The notes below the pieces were generated by a model that saw only the letters and a program-made list of their open reading frames with translations, had not been told where the DNA came from and did not search any database. A program made the translations under genes and the position numbers. A DNA stretch of 64,000 nucleotides. It comes from Massilia aurea (GTDB lineage: Bacteria; Pseudomonadota; Gammaproteobacteria; Burkholderiales; Burkholderiaceae_D). The stretch is from assembly GCF_014200505.1 (NCBI RefSeq), contig NZ_JACHBX010000002.1, positions 248,001 to 312,000 on the forward strand, in the 5' to 3' direction. The stretch's first letter is position 1. The number at the start of each line of letters is the position of its first letter. This document shows, in pieces, positions 8,970 through 17,890 of this stretch.

Positions 8970-10718
8970 ATGATGCTGCGCTTTATCGTCATGCTGTGTC
9001 TGCTTCTGTGGCCTTTACTTGGGCTGCAGCCGGCATGCGCGCGTGATACGGGCGTCGAGCGCCACGTACGCCACTTTGTCGTCAAGCCCAGTGGCGCTTA
9101 TCTGCTCACGGTCGAACAAATCAGGACCGTCGTGCAGCGCGATGCGCTGCACGACCACGCCCGGTACGAGATCGGCTACAACCAGGCGCTCGACGACATC
9201 ATCGCCGTCGAAGCGCATACCGAGAAGGCCGACGGACGCCTGCTCGCCGTGCAGCCGCATCAGATCCGCGACCAGCAACAAGCCGCCTCGATCAACGCCC
9301 CGATGTTCCAGAACACACGCCTGAAGATTGTCGAGTTTCCCGACGCCGACGCCGGAGACCGGGTGGCGGTGCGCTATGTCGTGCGGCGCCACACGCCGCT
9401 GTTTCCCGGCCATTTCGAAGACCTGTCCAGTGCCCGGCTCCAGCGCCAGTGCGACTTCCGGGTGGTCTATGACATGCCGGTCGCTATGCTGCTGCACGCC
9501 GACGCCATCGGTTTTTTGCCCACGACGATTACCGACCTGCCCCCGCCGGCAGCCGGCAAGCGCCGCTACGCCTGGTGCTATCTCGATGGCGACAATGCCC
9601 GACCAGAGGCCGGCTCGGTCAGCGAACTTGACTACGGCAAGCGGCTCGCCGTCTCCACCTTCGCCGATTACGCCGCCCTTGCCCGTGCCTATCAGAACCA
9701 CGTGGGCGCACGCGCGGTGCCCGACGACACGGTGGCGGCACTTGCAGCGCGCGTGACCGGTAATGTGGTCGAGCCCCGTGCGCGTGCGATCGCGTTATCC
9801 GACTGGGTGCGCCACAACGTGCGTTACGTGGCCGGATATCTCGGCCCTGGCGGCGTCGTGCCGCACGCGGCGGCCAGCGTGCTGGCCAATCGCTACGGCG
9901 ACGCCAAGGACCACACAACGCTGCTCGTCGCCCTGCTGGCCAGCGCCGGCATTGACAGCACCGTTGCCCTCGTCAACAACGGCAACGCCTACCAGCTGCC
10001 AGCCGTGCCCACGCTGGGCGTGCTCAATCACGCGATCGTCTACGTTCCGGCACTACAGCTGTATTTCGATCCGACGGCCAAGAACGTGGCAGGCGGCTTC
10101 TTGCCTGCAGCCTTGCTCGGCAAACCCGCAGTACTGACGCGCTCGGGCGAGTTCGCGATGCTTCCCTTCTTCCAGCAGGCGCATAGCCGCACGCTCACGC
10201 AGTTCACCATCCAGCCCGATGGCAGCAGCCGCTTGAGGGTCACGCGCACCGGCAGCGGCGCCCTGGCAGAACAGTACCGGCGCGTCCCGGGCGGCAATGT
10301 CGCAAGATCGTTGCGCGGCGCCAGCAACGGCTTCACGCAACTGCCCGACCCGGCGCGGCTGGCCACGACCTACGATCTGAAGGGTAGCTTGGGTGATGCC
10401 GTATTGACGTTCGCGCAGGAACCCGAGCGACACCAGGATTTCGTGTGTCCGGCGATCGATGCCGAGGACGAATTGCGCTTTCATTTACCGACGCGCTCGC
10501 GCGTGCTGACACTGCCGCGCCCCGTGCATGTAGACGACGCCAACTTTGCCTATCACTCGCGCTATGCGCGGCGCGGCGCGCTGGTGACGGTACAGCGTCA
10601 GCTCAAGTTTCGCCACACGGCGGCAACTTGCACGCCCGACGACTACCGGCGCATGCGGCCAGCTCTCGAGCGCATGCTGCGCGACCTGCGCTCGCAGGTC
10701 GTTTTCAAACGTGGATGA
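8970..10718 (+). CDS. Exported DUF3857/transglutaminase-like protein lacking the catalytic Cys
   Basis: A 582-residue secreted protein starting at tandem ATGs (8970/8973) after an open but unrelated upstream frame. It has a signal peptide ending near LQPACA (about residue 20), a DUF3857 beta-rich domain (about 40-230) and a transglutaminase-like core (about 260-375). In this family the catalytic Cys lies in a YGDCKD motif. Here the codon at 9903-9905 is GCC, giving YGDAKDH with Ala312. The other triad members look intact: His354 in LNHAIVY and Asp367 in YFDPTA. The protein is therefore probably not an active transglutaminase or protease and may act as a binding scaffold. No neighbour indicates a pathway. 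Confidence 0.85.
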   Translation: MMLRFIVMLCLLLWPLLGLQPACARDTGVERHVRHFVVKPSGAYLLTVEQIRTVVQRDALHDHARYEIGYNQALDDIIAVEAHTEKADGRLLAVQPHQIRDQQQAASINAPMFQNTRLKIVEFPDADAGDRVAVRYVVRRHTPLFPGHFEDLSSARLQRQCDFRVVYDMPVAMLLHADAIGFLPTTITDLPPPAAGKRRYAWCYLDGDNARPEAGSVSELDYGKRLAVSTFADYAALARAYQNHVGARAVPDDTVAALAARVTGNVVEPRARAIALSDWVRHNVRYVAGYLGPGGVVPHAAASVLANRYGDAKDHTTLLVALLASAGIDSTVALVNNGNAYQLPAVPTLGVLNHAIVYVPALQLYFDPTAKNVAGGFLPAALLGKPAVLTRSGEFAMLPFFQQAHSRTLTQFTIQPDGSSRLRVTRTGSGALAEQYRRVPGGNVARSLRGASNGFTQLPDPARLATTYDLKGSLGDAVLTFAQEPERHQDFVCPAIDAEDELRFHLPTRSRVLTLPRPVHVDDANFAYHSRYARRGALVTVQRQLKFRHTAATCTPDDYRRMRPALERMLRDLRSQVVFKRG

Positions 10719-10739
10719 CGATGGCAGTGCGCCAGCGAA

Positions 10740-11324
10740 TCAGGCGGTGTGCAACCGCATCGTGGCCGTGTCGAACTTGCCTTCACAGACCAGCGGAATG
10801 ATGTGCAGGCTCTTGTCGATCGATTCTTCGATCAGGCTCTGCTCTTCACGGCGCGGGCGTTGCAGCACGAAGTCAGCCACCACCTGCTGCAGGTTCATCG
10901 TGCGCGGGTGGCCGATGCCAAGGCGCAGGCGCCAGTAATCCTGGGTGCCCAGCGCCGCCGTGATGTCCTTCAGGCCGTTGTGGCCACCGGACGAACCGCC
11001 CTTCTTGAGCTTGGCAACGCCCGGTGGCAGGTCGAGTTCGTCGTGCACGACCAGCACTTCATCCGGATTGATTTTATAAAAGCGCGCCAGGCCGCCCACC
11101 GACTGGCCGGAGCGGTTCATATAAGTCTGCGGCTCGAGCAGCCAGACGTCGTTGCCGGCAATCGACGTCTTGGCGACCAGGGCGTTGAAACGCGATTCGC
11201 GCTGCAGACGGCAGCCGGGCAAGCCATTGGCGAGATTGTCCACGAGCCAGAAGCCGGCATTGTGGCGGGTTTGTTCGTACTCGGGGCCGGGATTGCCGAG
11301 GCCAACGATCAGTCGAATGGGCAT
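10740..11324 (-). CDS. pth: Peptidyl-tRNA hydrolase Pth
   Basis: Pth recycles peptidyl-tRNAs that drop off the ribosome by hydrolysing the ester bond. The 194-residue length is typical. The N-terminal signature [18 protein letters not shown] starts at residue 8 and includes the catalytic His21. The substrate-binding HDELDLPPG stretch and GGHNGLKD are also present. It follows rplY and prs on the same strand, the usual betaproteobacterial translation/PRPP cluster, but a terminator at 11383-11411 separates it from rplY. It converges with the DUF3857 gene, with 21 bp between the stops. Confidence 0.98.
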   Translation of the reverse strand: MPIRLIVGLGNPGPEYEQTRHNAGFWLVDNLANGLPGCRLQRESRFNALVAKTSIAGNDVWLLEPQTYMNRSGQSVGGLARFYKINPDEVLVVHDELDLPPGVAKLKKGGSSGGHNGLKDITAALGTQDYWRLRLGIGHPRTMNLQQVVADFVLQRPRREEQSLIEESIDKSLHIIPLVCEGKFDTATMRLHTA

Positions 11325-11371
11325 GCGTGAGATTCTGTCGAGAAAAGGCGATTATCGCCGAAACGTGCAAA

Positions 11372-11411
11372 TCAAAAAATAAAAACCCGCCGGGCAAGCC
11401 GCGGCGGGTTT
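11372..11411 (-). terminator. Rho-independent terminator downstream of rplY
   Basis: Ten-base-pair arms (AAACCCGCCG at 11383-11392 and its complement at 11402-11411) are followed on the minus strand by a T-rich tract down to about 11372. It should end rplY transcripts before pth. Confidence 0.85.
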
Positions 11412-11449
11412 CTGTGCGATGCGCCGCCGGAGCGACGCGTCAGCTGCGA

Positions 11450-12043
11450 TTACTCGGCAGCTGGGGTCTCTTCAGCGGTGACTGCGCCGCGTGGGATGGT
11501 TGCGGTGACGATGGTCAGGTTCTGGCCATGGGTCAGTGCGGTGACGCCTTCTGGCAGGACCAGGTCGTCGGTGTGGATCGAGTTACCGGCTTCCAGGTTT
11601 GCCAGGTCGACTTCGATGAACTCTGGCAGTTGGCCTGGCAGGCACGACACTTCCAGCTCGTTCAGCACGTGCGAGATGACAGCGCTGTTCAGCTTGACGG
11701 CTGGCGAGTTCTCGGCGTTGACGAAGTGGAAAGCGACCTTGGTGTGCACTGGCTTCGACGAATCGACGCGCTGGAAGTCAGCGTGCAGGACCAGTTGCTT
11801 GAACGCGTGCATCTGGAAGTCACGCAGCAGGACTTGCTGGGTCTTGCCGTCGATTTCCAGGTCCAGAACCGAACCGTGGAACGCTTCTTTTTTCAGCGCG
11901 TGCCACAGGGCGTTGCCGTCCAGGGCGATCAGCTCAGGCGTACCTGCGCCACCGTAGATGATGCCTGGCGTTTGACCAGCTTTACGCAGGCGGCGGCTCG
12001 CTCCGGTCCCCTGCAGAGTGCGGTTGAATGCGACTACTTTCAT
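11450..12043 (-). CDS. rplY: 50S ribosomal protein L25 / Ctc
   Basis: This 5S rRNA-binding protein is of the long Ctc type: 197 residues with an N-terminal L25 domain (about 1-95) and a C-terminal beta domain (about 100-185). The tail ends in acidic and alanine-rich residues (TAEETPAAE). The ATG at 12043 gives the expected N-terminus MKVVAFNRT and has a GGAG Shine-Dalgarno 8 bases upstream. The 15 in-frame codons before it are discarded. The position between prs and pth is standard. Confidence 0.97.
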   Translation of the reverse strand: MKVVAFNRTLQGTGASRRLRKAGQTPGIIYGGAGTPELIALDGNALWHALKKEAFHGSVLDLEIDGKTQQVLLRDFQMHAFKQLVLHADFQRVDSSKPVHTKVAFHFVNAENSPAVKLNSAVISHVLNELEVSCLPGQLPEFIEVDLANLEAGNSIHTDDLVLPEGVTALTHGQNLTIVTATIPRGAVTAEETPAAE

Positions 12044-12180
12044 GTGATACTCCAAAAATAAAACAGGCCCGAATGCCGAAGAAAACAATCAACAGCCCGG
12101 TAGCCAAGTGGCGACCACCCCCGCGACCAGGGGCAGTCAGGAAAGAGCGCATTGTTACGCGCTCAAAAGATACGGAAATC

Positions 12181-12207
12181 GACATGTACGGCCTCACCGT
12201 ACATGTC
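12181..12207. repeat. Perfect 11-bp inverted repeat in the prs-rplY spacer
   Basis: Arms GACATGTACGG (12181-12191) and CCGTACATGTC (12197-12207) are exact complements around a 5-nt loop. No T-tract follows on either strand. It abuts a family B repeat at 12205. It could be a transcript-stabilising hairpin downstream of prs or a protein-binding palindrome. Confidence 0.6.
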
Positions 12208-12232
12208 GTCCCCGCGCAGGCGGGGACCCAAG
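12205..12232. repeat. Dispersed hairpin repeat (family B), copy 1
   Basis: A 28-bp unit beginning GTCGTCCCCGCGCAGG and ending GGGGACCCAAG forms a GC-rich hairpin. Two near-identical units in inverted orientation occur at 55748-55775 and 55797-55824. It belongs to the widespread class of GTC-rich intergenic palindromes seen in many proteobacteria. Confidence 0.75.
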
Positions 12233-12246
12233 TGTTATTTACACCA

Positions 12247-12279
12247 ACGGCGCGCCGGCTGTTTAGCCAGGCGCGCCGT
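12247..12279 (-). terminator. Possible terminator of prs
   Basis: A nested hairpin: 10-bp outer arms ACGGCGCGCC/GGCGCGCCGT, 4-bp inner arms GGCT/AGCC, a 4-nt loop and one bulged A. It lies 24 bp after the prs stop. The downstream minus-strand sequence is only weakly T-rich (TGGTGTAAAT), so termination may be partial. Confidence 0.5.
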
Positions 12280-12302
12280 GAAAAACGACGTCGATATGAA
12301 GC

Positions 12303-13253
12303 TTAGTCGACGAACAGCGAAATCACCGAGTCGCCCTTGACGATCCGCTTGAAGGTCTCGGCCAGCAGCGGTGCGCAGGTCAGCTGGCGGATCTTGCCGC
12401 AAGCGGCGCCGGCAGCGCTGAGCGGGATGGTGTCGGTGACGACCAGTTCATCCAGCGGCGAGTTCGCAATGCGTTCGATCGCTGGGCCGGACAGCACCGG
12501 GTGCGTACAGTAAGCAACCACCTTCTTGGCGCCGCGCTCCTTGAGCACTTCGGCAGCCTTGCACAGCGTGCCTGCGGTGTCGACCATGTCATCCATGATC
12601 ACGCAGTTGCGGCCTTCGACTTCACCGATGATGTTCATCACTTCGGACACGTTCGCCTTCGGACGACGCTTGTCGATGATCGCCAGGTCGCAACCCAGGC
12701 GCTTGGCCAGGGCGCGTGCGCGCACCACACCGCCGACGTCTGGCGAGACAACCAGCAGGTCGTCGTAGTTGCGCTTCTGCAGATCGCTCAGCAGGATTGG
12801 CGACGCGTAGATATTGTCGACCGGGATATCGAAGAAACCCTGGATCTGGTCAGCGTGCAGGTCCATGATCAGGACGCGCTCGACGCCGGCTTTTTCCAGC
12901 ATGTTCGCCACGACCTTGGCCGAGATCGCAACACGCGCCGAACGCGGGCGACGATCTTGACGGGCATAACCGAAGTAAGGAATCGCTGCAGTGATACGGC
13001 CAGCCGAGGCGCGCTTGAGAGCGTCGACCATCAGGATAATTTCCATCAGGCTGTCGTTGGTCGGGGCGCAGGTCGATTGCAGGACGAAGACATCCTTGCC
13101 GCGCACGTTCTCATTGATTTCGACCATGACTTCGCCGTCAGAAAACTTCGAGACGACAGCCTTGCCGAGTGGAATACCGAGGCTTTTTGCGACCCCTTCT
13201 GCTAGCGCCGGATTGGCATTGCCGGTAAAAACCATCAGGTTTTCGTAAGCCAT
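12303..13253 (-). CDS. prs: Ribose-phosphate pyrophosphokinase (PRPP synthetase)
   Basis: Prs makes 5-phosphoribosyl 1-pyrophosphate from ribose-5-phosphate and ATP for nucleotide, histidine, tryptophan and NAD synthesis. The 316-residue protein is full length. It contains the ATP-binding flexible-loop segment [12 protein letters not shown], the divalent-metal/catalytic segment [17 protein letters not shown], and the PRPP-binding loop [11 protein letters not shown]. It follows the tRNA-Gln gene on the same strand, but a terminator at 13288-13320 lies between them, so prs probably has its own promoter. Confidence 0.98.
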   Translation of the reverse strand: MAYENLMVFTGNANPALAEGVAKSLGIPLGKAVVSKFSDGEVMVEINENVRGKDVFVLQSTCAPTNDSLMEIILMVDALKRASAGRITAAIPYFGYARQDRRPRSARVAISAKVVANMLEKAGVERVLIMDLHADQIQGFFDIPVDNIYASPILLSDLQKRNYDDLLVVSPDVGGVVRARALAKRLGCDLAIIDKRRPKANVSEVMNIIGEVEGRNCVIMDDMVDTAGTLCKAAEVLKERGAKKVVAYCTHPVLSGPAIERIANSPLDELVVTDTIPLSAAGAACGKIRQLTCAPLLAETFKRIVKGDSVISLFVD

Positions 13254-13287
13254 GGGAGTCCCAAAAGGTAAGAAGCGTTAATACAGT

Positions 13288-13320
13288 AGAAAAACAATCA
13301 GCCGGCTATACCGGCTGATT
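13288..13320 (-). terminator. Rho-independent terminator after tRNA-Gln
   Basis: Perfect 10-bp arms (AATCAGCCGG at 13296-13305, CCGGCTGATT at 13311-13320) are followed on the minus strand by GTTTTTC. It should end transcription from ispE and tRNA-Gln ahead of prs. Confidence 0.85.
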
Positions 13321-13398
13321 AACATGCTGATGTGGCGCTTGGCACCGCATCGCGATTCTCTTGCTGGACGCATCAGCATCGACAGAACAAGAAAACTT

Positions 13399-13475
13399 TG
13401 GCAGGGGAACAAGGATTCGAACCTTGGAATGCCGGAATCAAAATCCGGTGCCTTAACCAACTTGGCGATTCCCCT
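13399..13475 (-). tRNA. tRNA-Gln(UUG), CCA encoded
   Basis: Read on the minus strand, a 77-nt cloverleaf including the encoded CCA. The acceptor stem is AGGGGAA/TTCCCCT with discriminator G. The anticodon stem is CCGGA/TCCGG with loop TTTTGAT, giving anticodon TTG. The T-arm contains GGTTCGAATCC. It sits between ispE and prs, the conserved location for this tRNA in betaproteobacteria, and ends ahead of the terminator at 13288-13320. Confidence 0.97.
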
Positions 13476-13557
13476 ACACGACCTGTAGTGCTTGCCGCTT
13501 CACATTGTGCTGCACATCTTCTGTGCTGCTCAGCGTCGCGACAGGCAAAATTTTATT

Positions 13558-14451
13558 CTACAACTCACTGATTTGCAAGAGCGATTTTTTCAGCGGGTGT
13601 ATCTTCAACGACTTCGCTTTCCATGCCGCATACTTCTGCGGCACCTGCGCCAACACCTGGTCGGCAGCGTCTTCGCTGGAGACTGCGCAAAACACGCATG
13701 CCCCTGAGCCAGTCATCCTGGCATCACCATAGCTGCTCAACCATTCAACCGCTTCAGCTACCGGCGGGAACAGGCGCATCGCCACGTTCTGCAAATCATT
13801 TTTACCAAACCCCACCATGCTGCCTGAATTGATGTGGCTGGAAAAGTCCGCTATTCTGACCGGCTTTGCGTCTCTTGTCAAATCTGCCGCAGAAAAAATG
13901 GCAGGCGTTGGCACCGCAACACCGGGTTCGAGCACGACGTACCAGCAATCGGGGCCGTCTACAGCCTGCAAGGCCTCCCCCACCCCTTCCGCAAACGCCG
14001 TCTCGCCAAACAGAAAGAACGGGATATCGGCGCCCAGCGGCAAGCCCAGCGCCATCAATTCTTCGCGCGTGAGACCCGCCTGCCACAAGTGGTTTGCCGC
14101 CATCAGCGCCGTGGCGGCATCGGACGAACCACCACCCAGCCCGCCACCCATCGGCAGGACCTTCTCGACCGCCACATCGATGCCCGGCGGCAGGCGCCCA
14201 TGGCGGCGCGCGTATTCTGCCTGCAACAGGCGCAGCGCGCGCACGATCAGATCCTGGTCATGCGGCACGCCGGGCACGTCGGTCGTGCGCACGATGCGCT
14301 CATCGTCGCGCAGGTCGAAGTGCAGACGGTCGGCGCGGTCGATCAGCTGGAACACGCTTTGCAGCAGGTGGTAGCCATCGGCGCGCCGGCCAATGACGTG
14401 CAAAAACAGGTTGAGCTTGGCCGGGGCCGGGCAATCGTGCAGGGAGCGCAT
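13558..14451 (-). CDS. ispE: 4-diphosphocytidyl-2-C-methyl-D-erythritol kinase IspE
   Basis: IspE phosphorylates CDP-methylerythritol in the MEP pathway of isoprenoid precursor synthesis. It is a GHMP kinase of 297 residues. The N-terminal substrate segment PAPAKLNLFLHVIGRRADGYH is present, as is the GHMP ATP-binding loop LPMGGGLGGGSSDAA near residues 100-114. A C-terminal MTGSGACVF motif is also visible. The ATG lies 4 bp after the lolB stop, so the two genes are co-transcribed, followed by tRNA-Gln. Confidence 0.97.
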   Translation of the reverse strand: MRSLHDCPAPAKLNLFLHVIGRRADGYHLLQSVFQLIDRADRLHFDLRDDERIVRTTDVPGVPHDQDLIVRALRLLQAEYARRHGRLPPGIDVAVEKVLPMGGGLGGGSSDAATALMAANHLWQAGLTREELMALGLPLGADIPFFLFGETAFAEGVGEALQAVDGPDCWYVVLEPGVAVPTPAIFSAADLTRDAKPVRIADFSSHINSGSMVGFGKNDLQNVAMRLFPPVAEAVEWLSSYGDARMTGSGACVFCAVSSEDAADQVLAQVPQKYAAWKAKSLKIHPLKKSLLQISEL

Positions 14452-14455
14452 GGAA

Positions 14456-15085
14456 TCAGGCCGCCGGATTGACGACGATACGGATCGCCAGATCCTGGAT
14501 ATCCCCCGACGCGGCGCGCTCGGCCTGGATCAGGCGCGGCACTGGCGCAGCGGCAGCAGCACCGGCAGCAGCGTCACTACCGCCAGCCGCCTGCCAGTCG
14601 ACGAAGCGCAGGCGCCAGCCATCCTTGGTCGTCACGCTGTTGCTGGCCGGCGAAGCGCGAAAACGCTGACCCTGTGCATCGACCGCATAGCCCTGCAGCC
14701 AGTCGCGCAAGCCCGACACGGGCAAAGGCCAGCCAAGCGTCTGCTGGGTCAGGCTATCGATGTCGGCCGCTGTGCGCGGTTCCTGGCCGGCCTGCGTGAG
14801 CGTGGCCGAGCCTGGCGTGACATTGATCGCAGCGACCGTCTGGCCCAGCGGCGACATCAAGGTGACGTCGATCGTGCCCGGACGCTGCTCCCAGTTGAAA
14901 CTGCCACTGATCGATTCGGGCCGGCCATCCTTTTGGTAATTCACCGACAGGCGCCCTGCCAGGTCAATGGTTTCGCGATACGCGCCGACCGTGGCGGTGG
15001 ACAGGTTGGCGGTACTTGTCGCACAACCGGTCAGGACCGTGGCAGCAAGGGCGAGAATGGCAAGGCGTCGGGTAAGCAGCATCAT
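14456..15085 (-). CDS. lolB: Outer-membrane lipoprotein receptor LolB
   Basis: LolB accepts lipoproteins from periplasmic LolA and inserts them into the outer membrane. The 209-residue precursor starts with a lipoprotein signal ending in LTGC, with the lipidated Cys at residue 21. It continues as the eleven-strand half-barrel typical of LolA/LolB (segments such as GRLSVNYQKDGRPESISGSFNWEQ). The C-terminal region holds an Ala-rich loop (AAGAAAAAP) not needed for the fold. Gene order TPR protein-lolB-ispE is characteristic of betaproteobacteria. Confidence 0.94.
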   Translation of the reverse strand: MMLLTRRLAILALAATVLTGCATSTANLSTATVGAYRETIDLAGRLSVNYQKDGRPESISGSFNWEQRPGTIDVTLMSPLGQTVAAINVTPGSATLTQAGQEPRTAADIDSLTQQTLGWPLPVSGLRDWLQGYAVDAQGQRFRASPASNSVTTKDGWRLRFVDWQAAGGSDAAAGAAAAAPVPRLIQAERAASGDIQDLAIRIVVNPAA

Positions 15086-15133
15086 GGGGCAGCAAAAAAT
15101 CGCAGCAAATCAATTGAACAGAGATGGATTATT

Positions 15134-16975
15134 TCACAAGGACAGGCCAAGGCGGGTCAGCGTCTCGCGCAAGGCCTCGTTCTGCGGGTCCTTGGCGCGG
15201 GCATCGCGCCAGAGTGCCTGGGCAGCCGACTTATCGCCCTTCTGCCACAGCACTTCACCCAGGTGAATGCCGATTTCAGCATCCTTGCGCACGCCATACG
15301 CGCGGCGCAGGAACTTTTCGGCTTCGTTCAAGTTGCCCATGCGGTAGTGAATCCAGCCCATGCTGTCCATGATGAAGGGATCGTCCGGCGCCATCTCGAG
15401 CGCCTTCGCGATGAGCCCGTAGGCTTCCTGCAGGCGCACATTGCGTTCGGCCAGCGAGTAGCCGAGCGCATTGTAGGCATGGTGATTGTCGGGTGCCTGC
15501 GCCATCACTTCGCGCAACTGCGCCTCCATCACATCGACCTTGCCCATTTTTTCGGCCAGCAGCGCGAAGTCGTACAGCAGATCGGGATTCTTCGGGAAGC
15601 GCTGCGCCGCTGCTTCCATCACCGCATACGCCTCCGGCAGCTGGTTGGCCTGGCGCAGCAGTTGCGCGTCGGCCGCCATCAACTGGGCCTGGCGCGCCGG
15701 CTCGGTCGGTTTGACCTCGGCCAGCAGCGCACGCGCAGCAGTCAGGTCGCCGCCCTTGTTCGTCAAATGCGCGCGGCGCAATTGCGCGTTGAAGCGGGTT
15801 TGCTCATCGGTGTTCTCTGGCACCTTGTTCAGCCACAGCAGCGCGCCGGCAAGGTCGCCCCGCTCTTCAGCCAGCTGCGACAGGATCAGCAGCGCGCGCG
15901 ACGGATCGCGTTCGTCGTTCGGATTGCGACCGAGCACGTCCACGAAGCGCGTGAAATAGGTTTCGGCACCAGGGGCATCGTCCGTTTGCGTGGCCAGGAT
16001 GCCCAGCGCATACAGCGTCGCCGCATTGTCCGGCTGCACCTTGAGCAGCGACTCGAACTCGCGCCGCGCGGCCGGATAATCCTTGCGGTTGACCAGTACG
16101 CGGGCATAGGCGGCGCGCACATCGTTCGCCTTCGGATAGGTCTTGAGGAATTTCTCCATCATGGCCACCACCTGCGCCTCGTCGTCGGTGACCTGCGCCA
16201 GCATCAACAGGGCGATCTCGGCGTCGGGCTTGGCGGCCAGCGCCGACTGGGCGTACGTGCGGGCCAGTGCCTTGTCGCCGCGCACCAGCGCGATCTGGGC
16301 GCGCACGATGCGCGCTTCCATCATCTTGTCGTACGGCTCGATCAGGCGCTCGAGCATGGCCAGCGCAGCGTCCTTGTCCTTGGCCCGGCCCAGCAACTGC
16401 TGGACCTGGAACATCAGGACGCCACGCCGGGCAGCCGGCGCTTCACGCAGGCGCTCTTCGAACACGGGCTCGAGCTCGGCGATCTTTTCGGACGTGACCA
16501 CCATGCCGACGAAGTACTGGGTCGCTTCGTCGGATTCGGGATCGAGCCGGTACCACAGGCGCACCGCGGCGAGCGTGTCGTCAGCCTGCTTGGCAGCGAC
16601 GGCCATCTCGGCAGCGCGCCGGGCCAGGCGCGGATCGCGCGTTTGCTGGGCCAGGCTCAGCACCGTCAGGTACGGGCCTTGCCAGTCGCCATTGCGAAAC
16701 GCAAATTCGGCCTTAAGTAACTGGTCGAGCATGACCGGGGTCATTTCGACCTTCGGCAGGCGGGCTTCTTCCTCGGCTTTTTGCTTGGCGGCCTGCGCTT
16801 CGTCATCGAGCAAGGGCTCGACGGCGGGGGTGGACGCGGCCTGGACATCGGCGGCGACGGAGTGCTGTTGCGGTACGACAGCACATGCCGTCAACAGACC
16901 GGAGAGGGTTACAATGGCGAAAGCGTTTTTCAAAGCAAGTCCAGAAGTCCAAAGTGAGTTTGATTCTACGCTCAT
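15134..16975 (-). CDS. Tetratricopeptide-repeat lipoprotein upstream of lolB
   Basis: A 613-residue exported TPR protein. The N-terminus carries a probable lipobox LTAC with Cys31, although its signal has a long polar lead ([12 protein letters not shown]) before the hydrophobic stretch. From about residue 75 to the C-terminus the sequence is nearly continuous alpha-helical TPR-like repeats. The best motif is near [21 protein letters not shown] and [20 protein letters not shown]. Such proteins act as scaffolds, and a role with LolB in outer-membrane lipoprotein handling is suggested only by the conserved linkage. It is divergent from mutM with a 60-bp gap that must hold both promoters. Confidence 0.88.
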   Translation of the reverse strand: MSVESNSLWTSGLALKNAFAIVTLSGLLTACAVVPQQHSVAADVQAASTPAVEPLLDDEAQAAKQKAEEEARLPKVEMTPVMLDQLLKAEFAFRNGDWQGPYLTVLSLAQQTRDPRLARRAAEMAVAAKQADDTLAAVRLWYRLDPESDEATQYFVGMVVTSEKIAELEPVFEERLREAPAARRGVLMFQVQQLLGRAKDKDAALAMLERLIEPYDKMMEARIVRAQIALVRGDKALARTYAQSALAAKPDAEIALLMLAQVTDDEAQVVAMMEKFLKTYPKANDVRAAYARVLVNRKDYPAARREFESLLKVQPDNAATLYALGILATQTDDAPGAETYFTRFVDVLGRNPNDERDPSRALLILSQLAEERGDLAGALLWLNKVPENTDEQTRFNAQLRRAHLTNKGGDLTAARALLAEVKPTEPARQAQLMAADAQLLRQANQLPEAYAVMEAAAQRFPKNPDLLYDFALLAEKMGKVDVMEAQLREVMAQAPDNHHAYNALGYSLAERNVRLQEAYGLIAKALEMAPDDPFIMDSMGWIHYRMGNLNEAEKFLRRAYGVRKDAEIGIHLGEVLWQKGDKSAAQALWRDARAKDPQNEALRETLTRLGLSL

Positions 16976-17035
16976 GCGCAGACCTGCCGCGCATGCGCTG
17001 CGCCGTCAACTGACTCTACACGAATCCCCTTAGGC

Positions 17036-17869
17036 ATGCCTGAACTCCCAGAAGTCGAAGTTACCCGGCGCGGCGTCGCGCCCCATCTCGAAGGCCGCAT
17101 CGTCGAGCACGTCATTTGCCGTCGCGAAGGATTGCGCTGGCCCTTCCCGCCCGGCCTGTCCGCGTTGCTGGAAGGCCGCCGCATCCTGGACATCGGACGG
17201 CGCGGCAAATATCTGTTGATCAATTTTGAGCATGGCACACTGATCATCCACCTTGGCATGTCGGGCCACCTGCGCGTGCTGCCCCCGGGCATCGAGCCGC
17301 GCACGCACGACCACTTCGACCTGGTCGTGGACGGCCCCGAGGGCCGGCAAGTGCTGCGCCTGAATGACCCGCGCCGCTTCGGCGCCGTGCTGTGGCATGC
17401 CAATGAAGACGGCCCCCTGCCCGAGCACGTGCTGCTGCGCGGCCTGGGCGTCGAGCCGCTGGCAGACGGCTTCGACGGCGCCCTGCTGTTTCGCGAAACC
17501 CGCCGCCGCAGCGCCCCGATCAAGCAGGTGCTGCTGGCCGGCGACATCGTCGTTGGCGTGGGCAATATCTACGCGTGCGAAAGCCTGTTCCGGGCCGGCA
17601 TCAACCCGAAAACGGCGGCCTCGCGCATCAGCCGCGCACGCTACGACCGGCTGGCCGAAGCGATCCGCGTCATCCTGGCCGAAGCGATCGTCCAGGGCGG
17701 CAGCACGCTGCGTGACTTTATTGCTGTAAATGGCCAGTCTGGATATTTCCAGCAGACATATTTCGTCTATGATCGTGCAGGCGTACCCTGCCGCCAATGC
17801 GCGGTGCCGGTACGCCAGATCAAGCAGGGGCAACGTTCGACGTTCTACTGCGCCCAGTGCCAGCGCTAG
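17036..17869 (+). CDS. mutM: Formamidopyrimidine-DNA glycosylase MutM/Fpg
   Basis: MutM excises 8-oxoguanine and formamidopyrimidines and nicks the abasic site. The 277-residue protein starts PELPEVE after the initiator Met, giving the catalytic Pro2 and Glu3. It also has the conserved Lys in GRRGKYLLI, the H2TH-domain region around [13 protein letters not shown], and a C-terminal zinc finger with CRQC and CAQC pairs. It is followed 21 bp later by the dynamin-like gene and then mutY, so both arms of the GO repair system lie in one plus-strand cluster. Confidence 0.98.
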   Translation: MPELPEVEVTRRGVAPHLEGRIVEHVICRREGLRWPFPPGLSALLEGRRILDIGRRGKYLLINFEHGTLIIHLGMSGHLRVLPPGIEPRTHDHFDLVVDGPEGRQVLRLNDPRRFGAVLWHANEDGPLPEHVLLRGLGVEPLADGFDGALLFRETRRRSAPIKQVLLAGDIVVGVGNIYACESLFRAGINPKTAASRISRARYDRLAEAIRVILAEAIVQGGSTLRDFIAVNGQSGYFQQTYFVYDRAGVPCRQCAVPVRQIKQGQRSTFYCAQCQR

Positions 17870-17890
17870 TCATCCCTACGAGCAAACACG

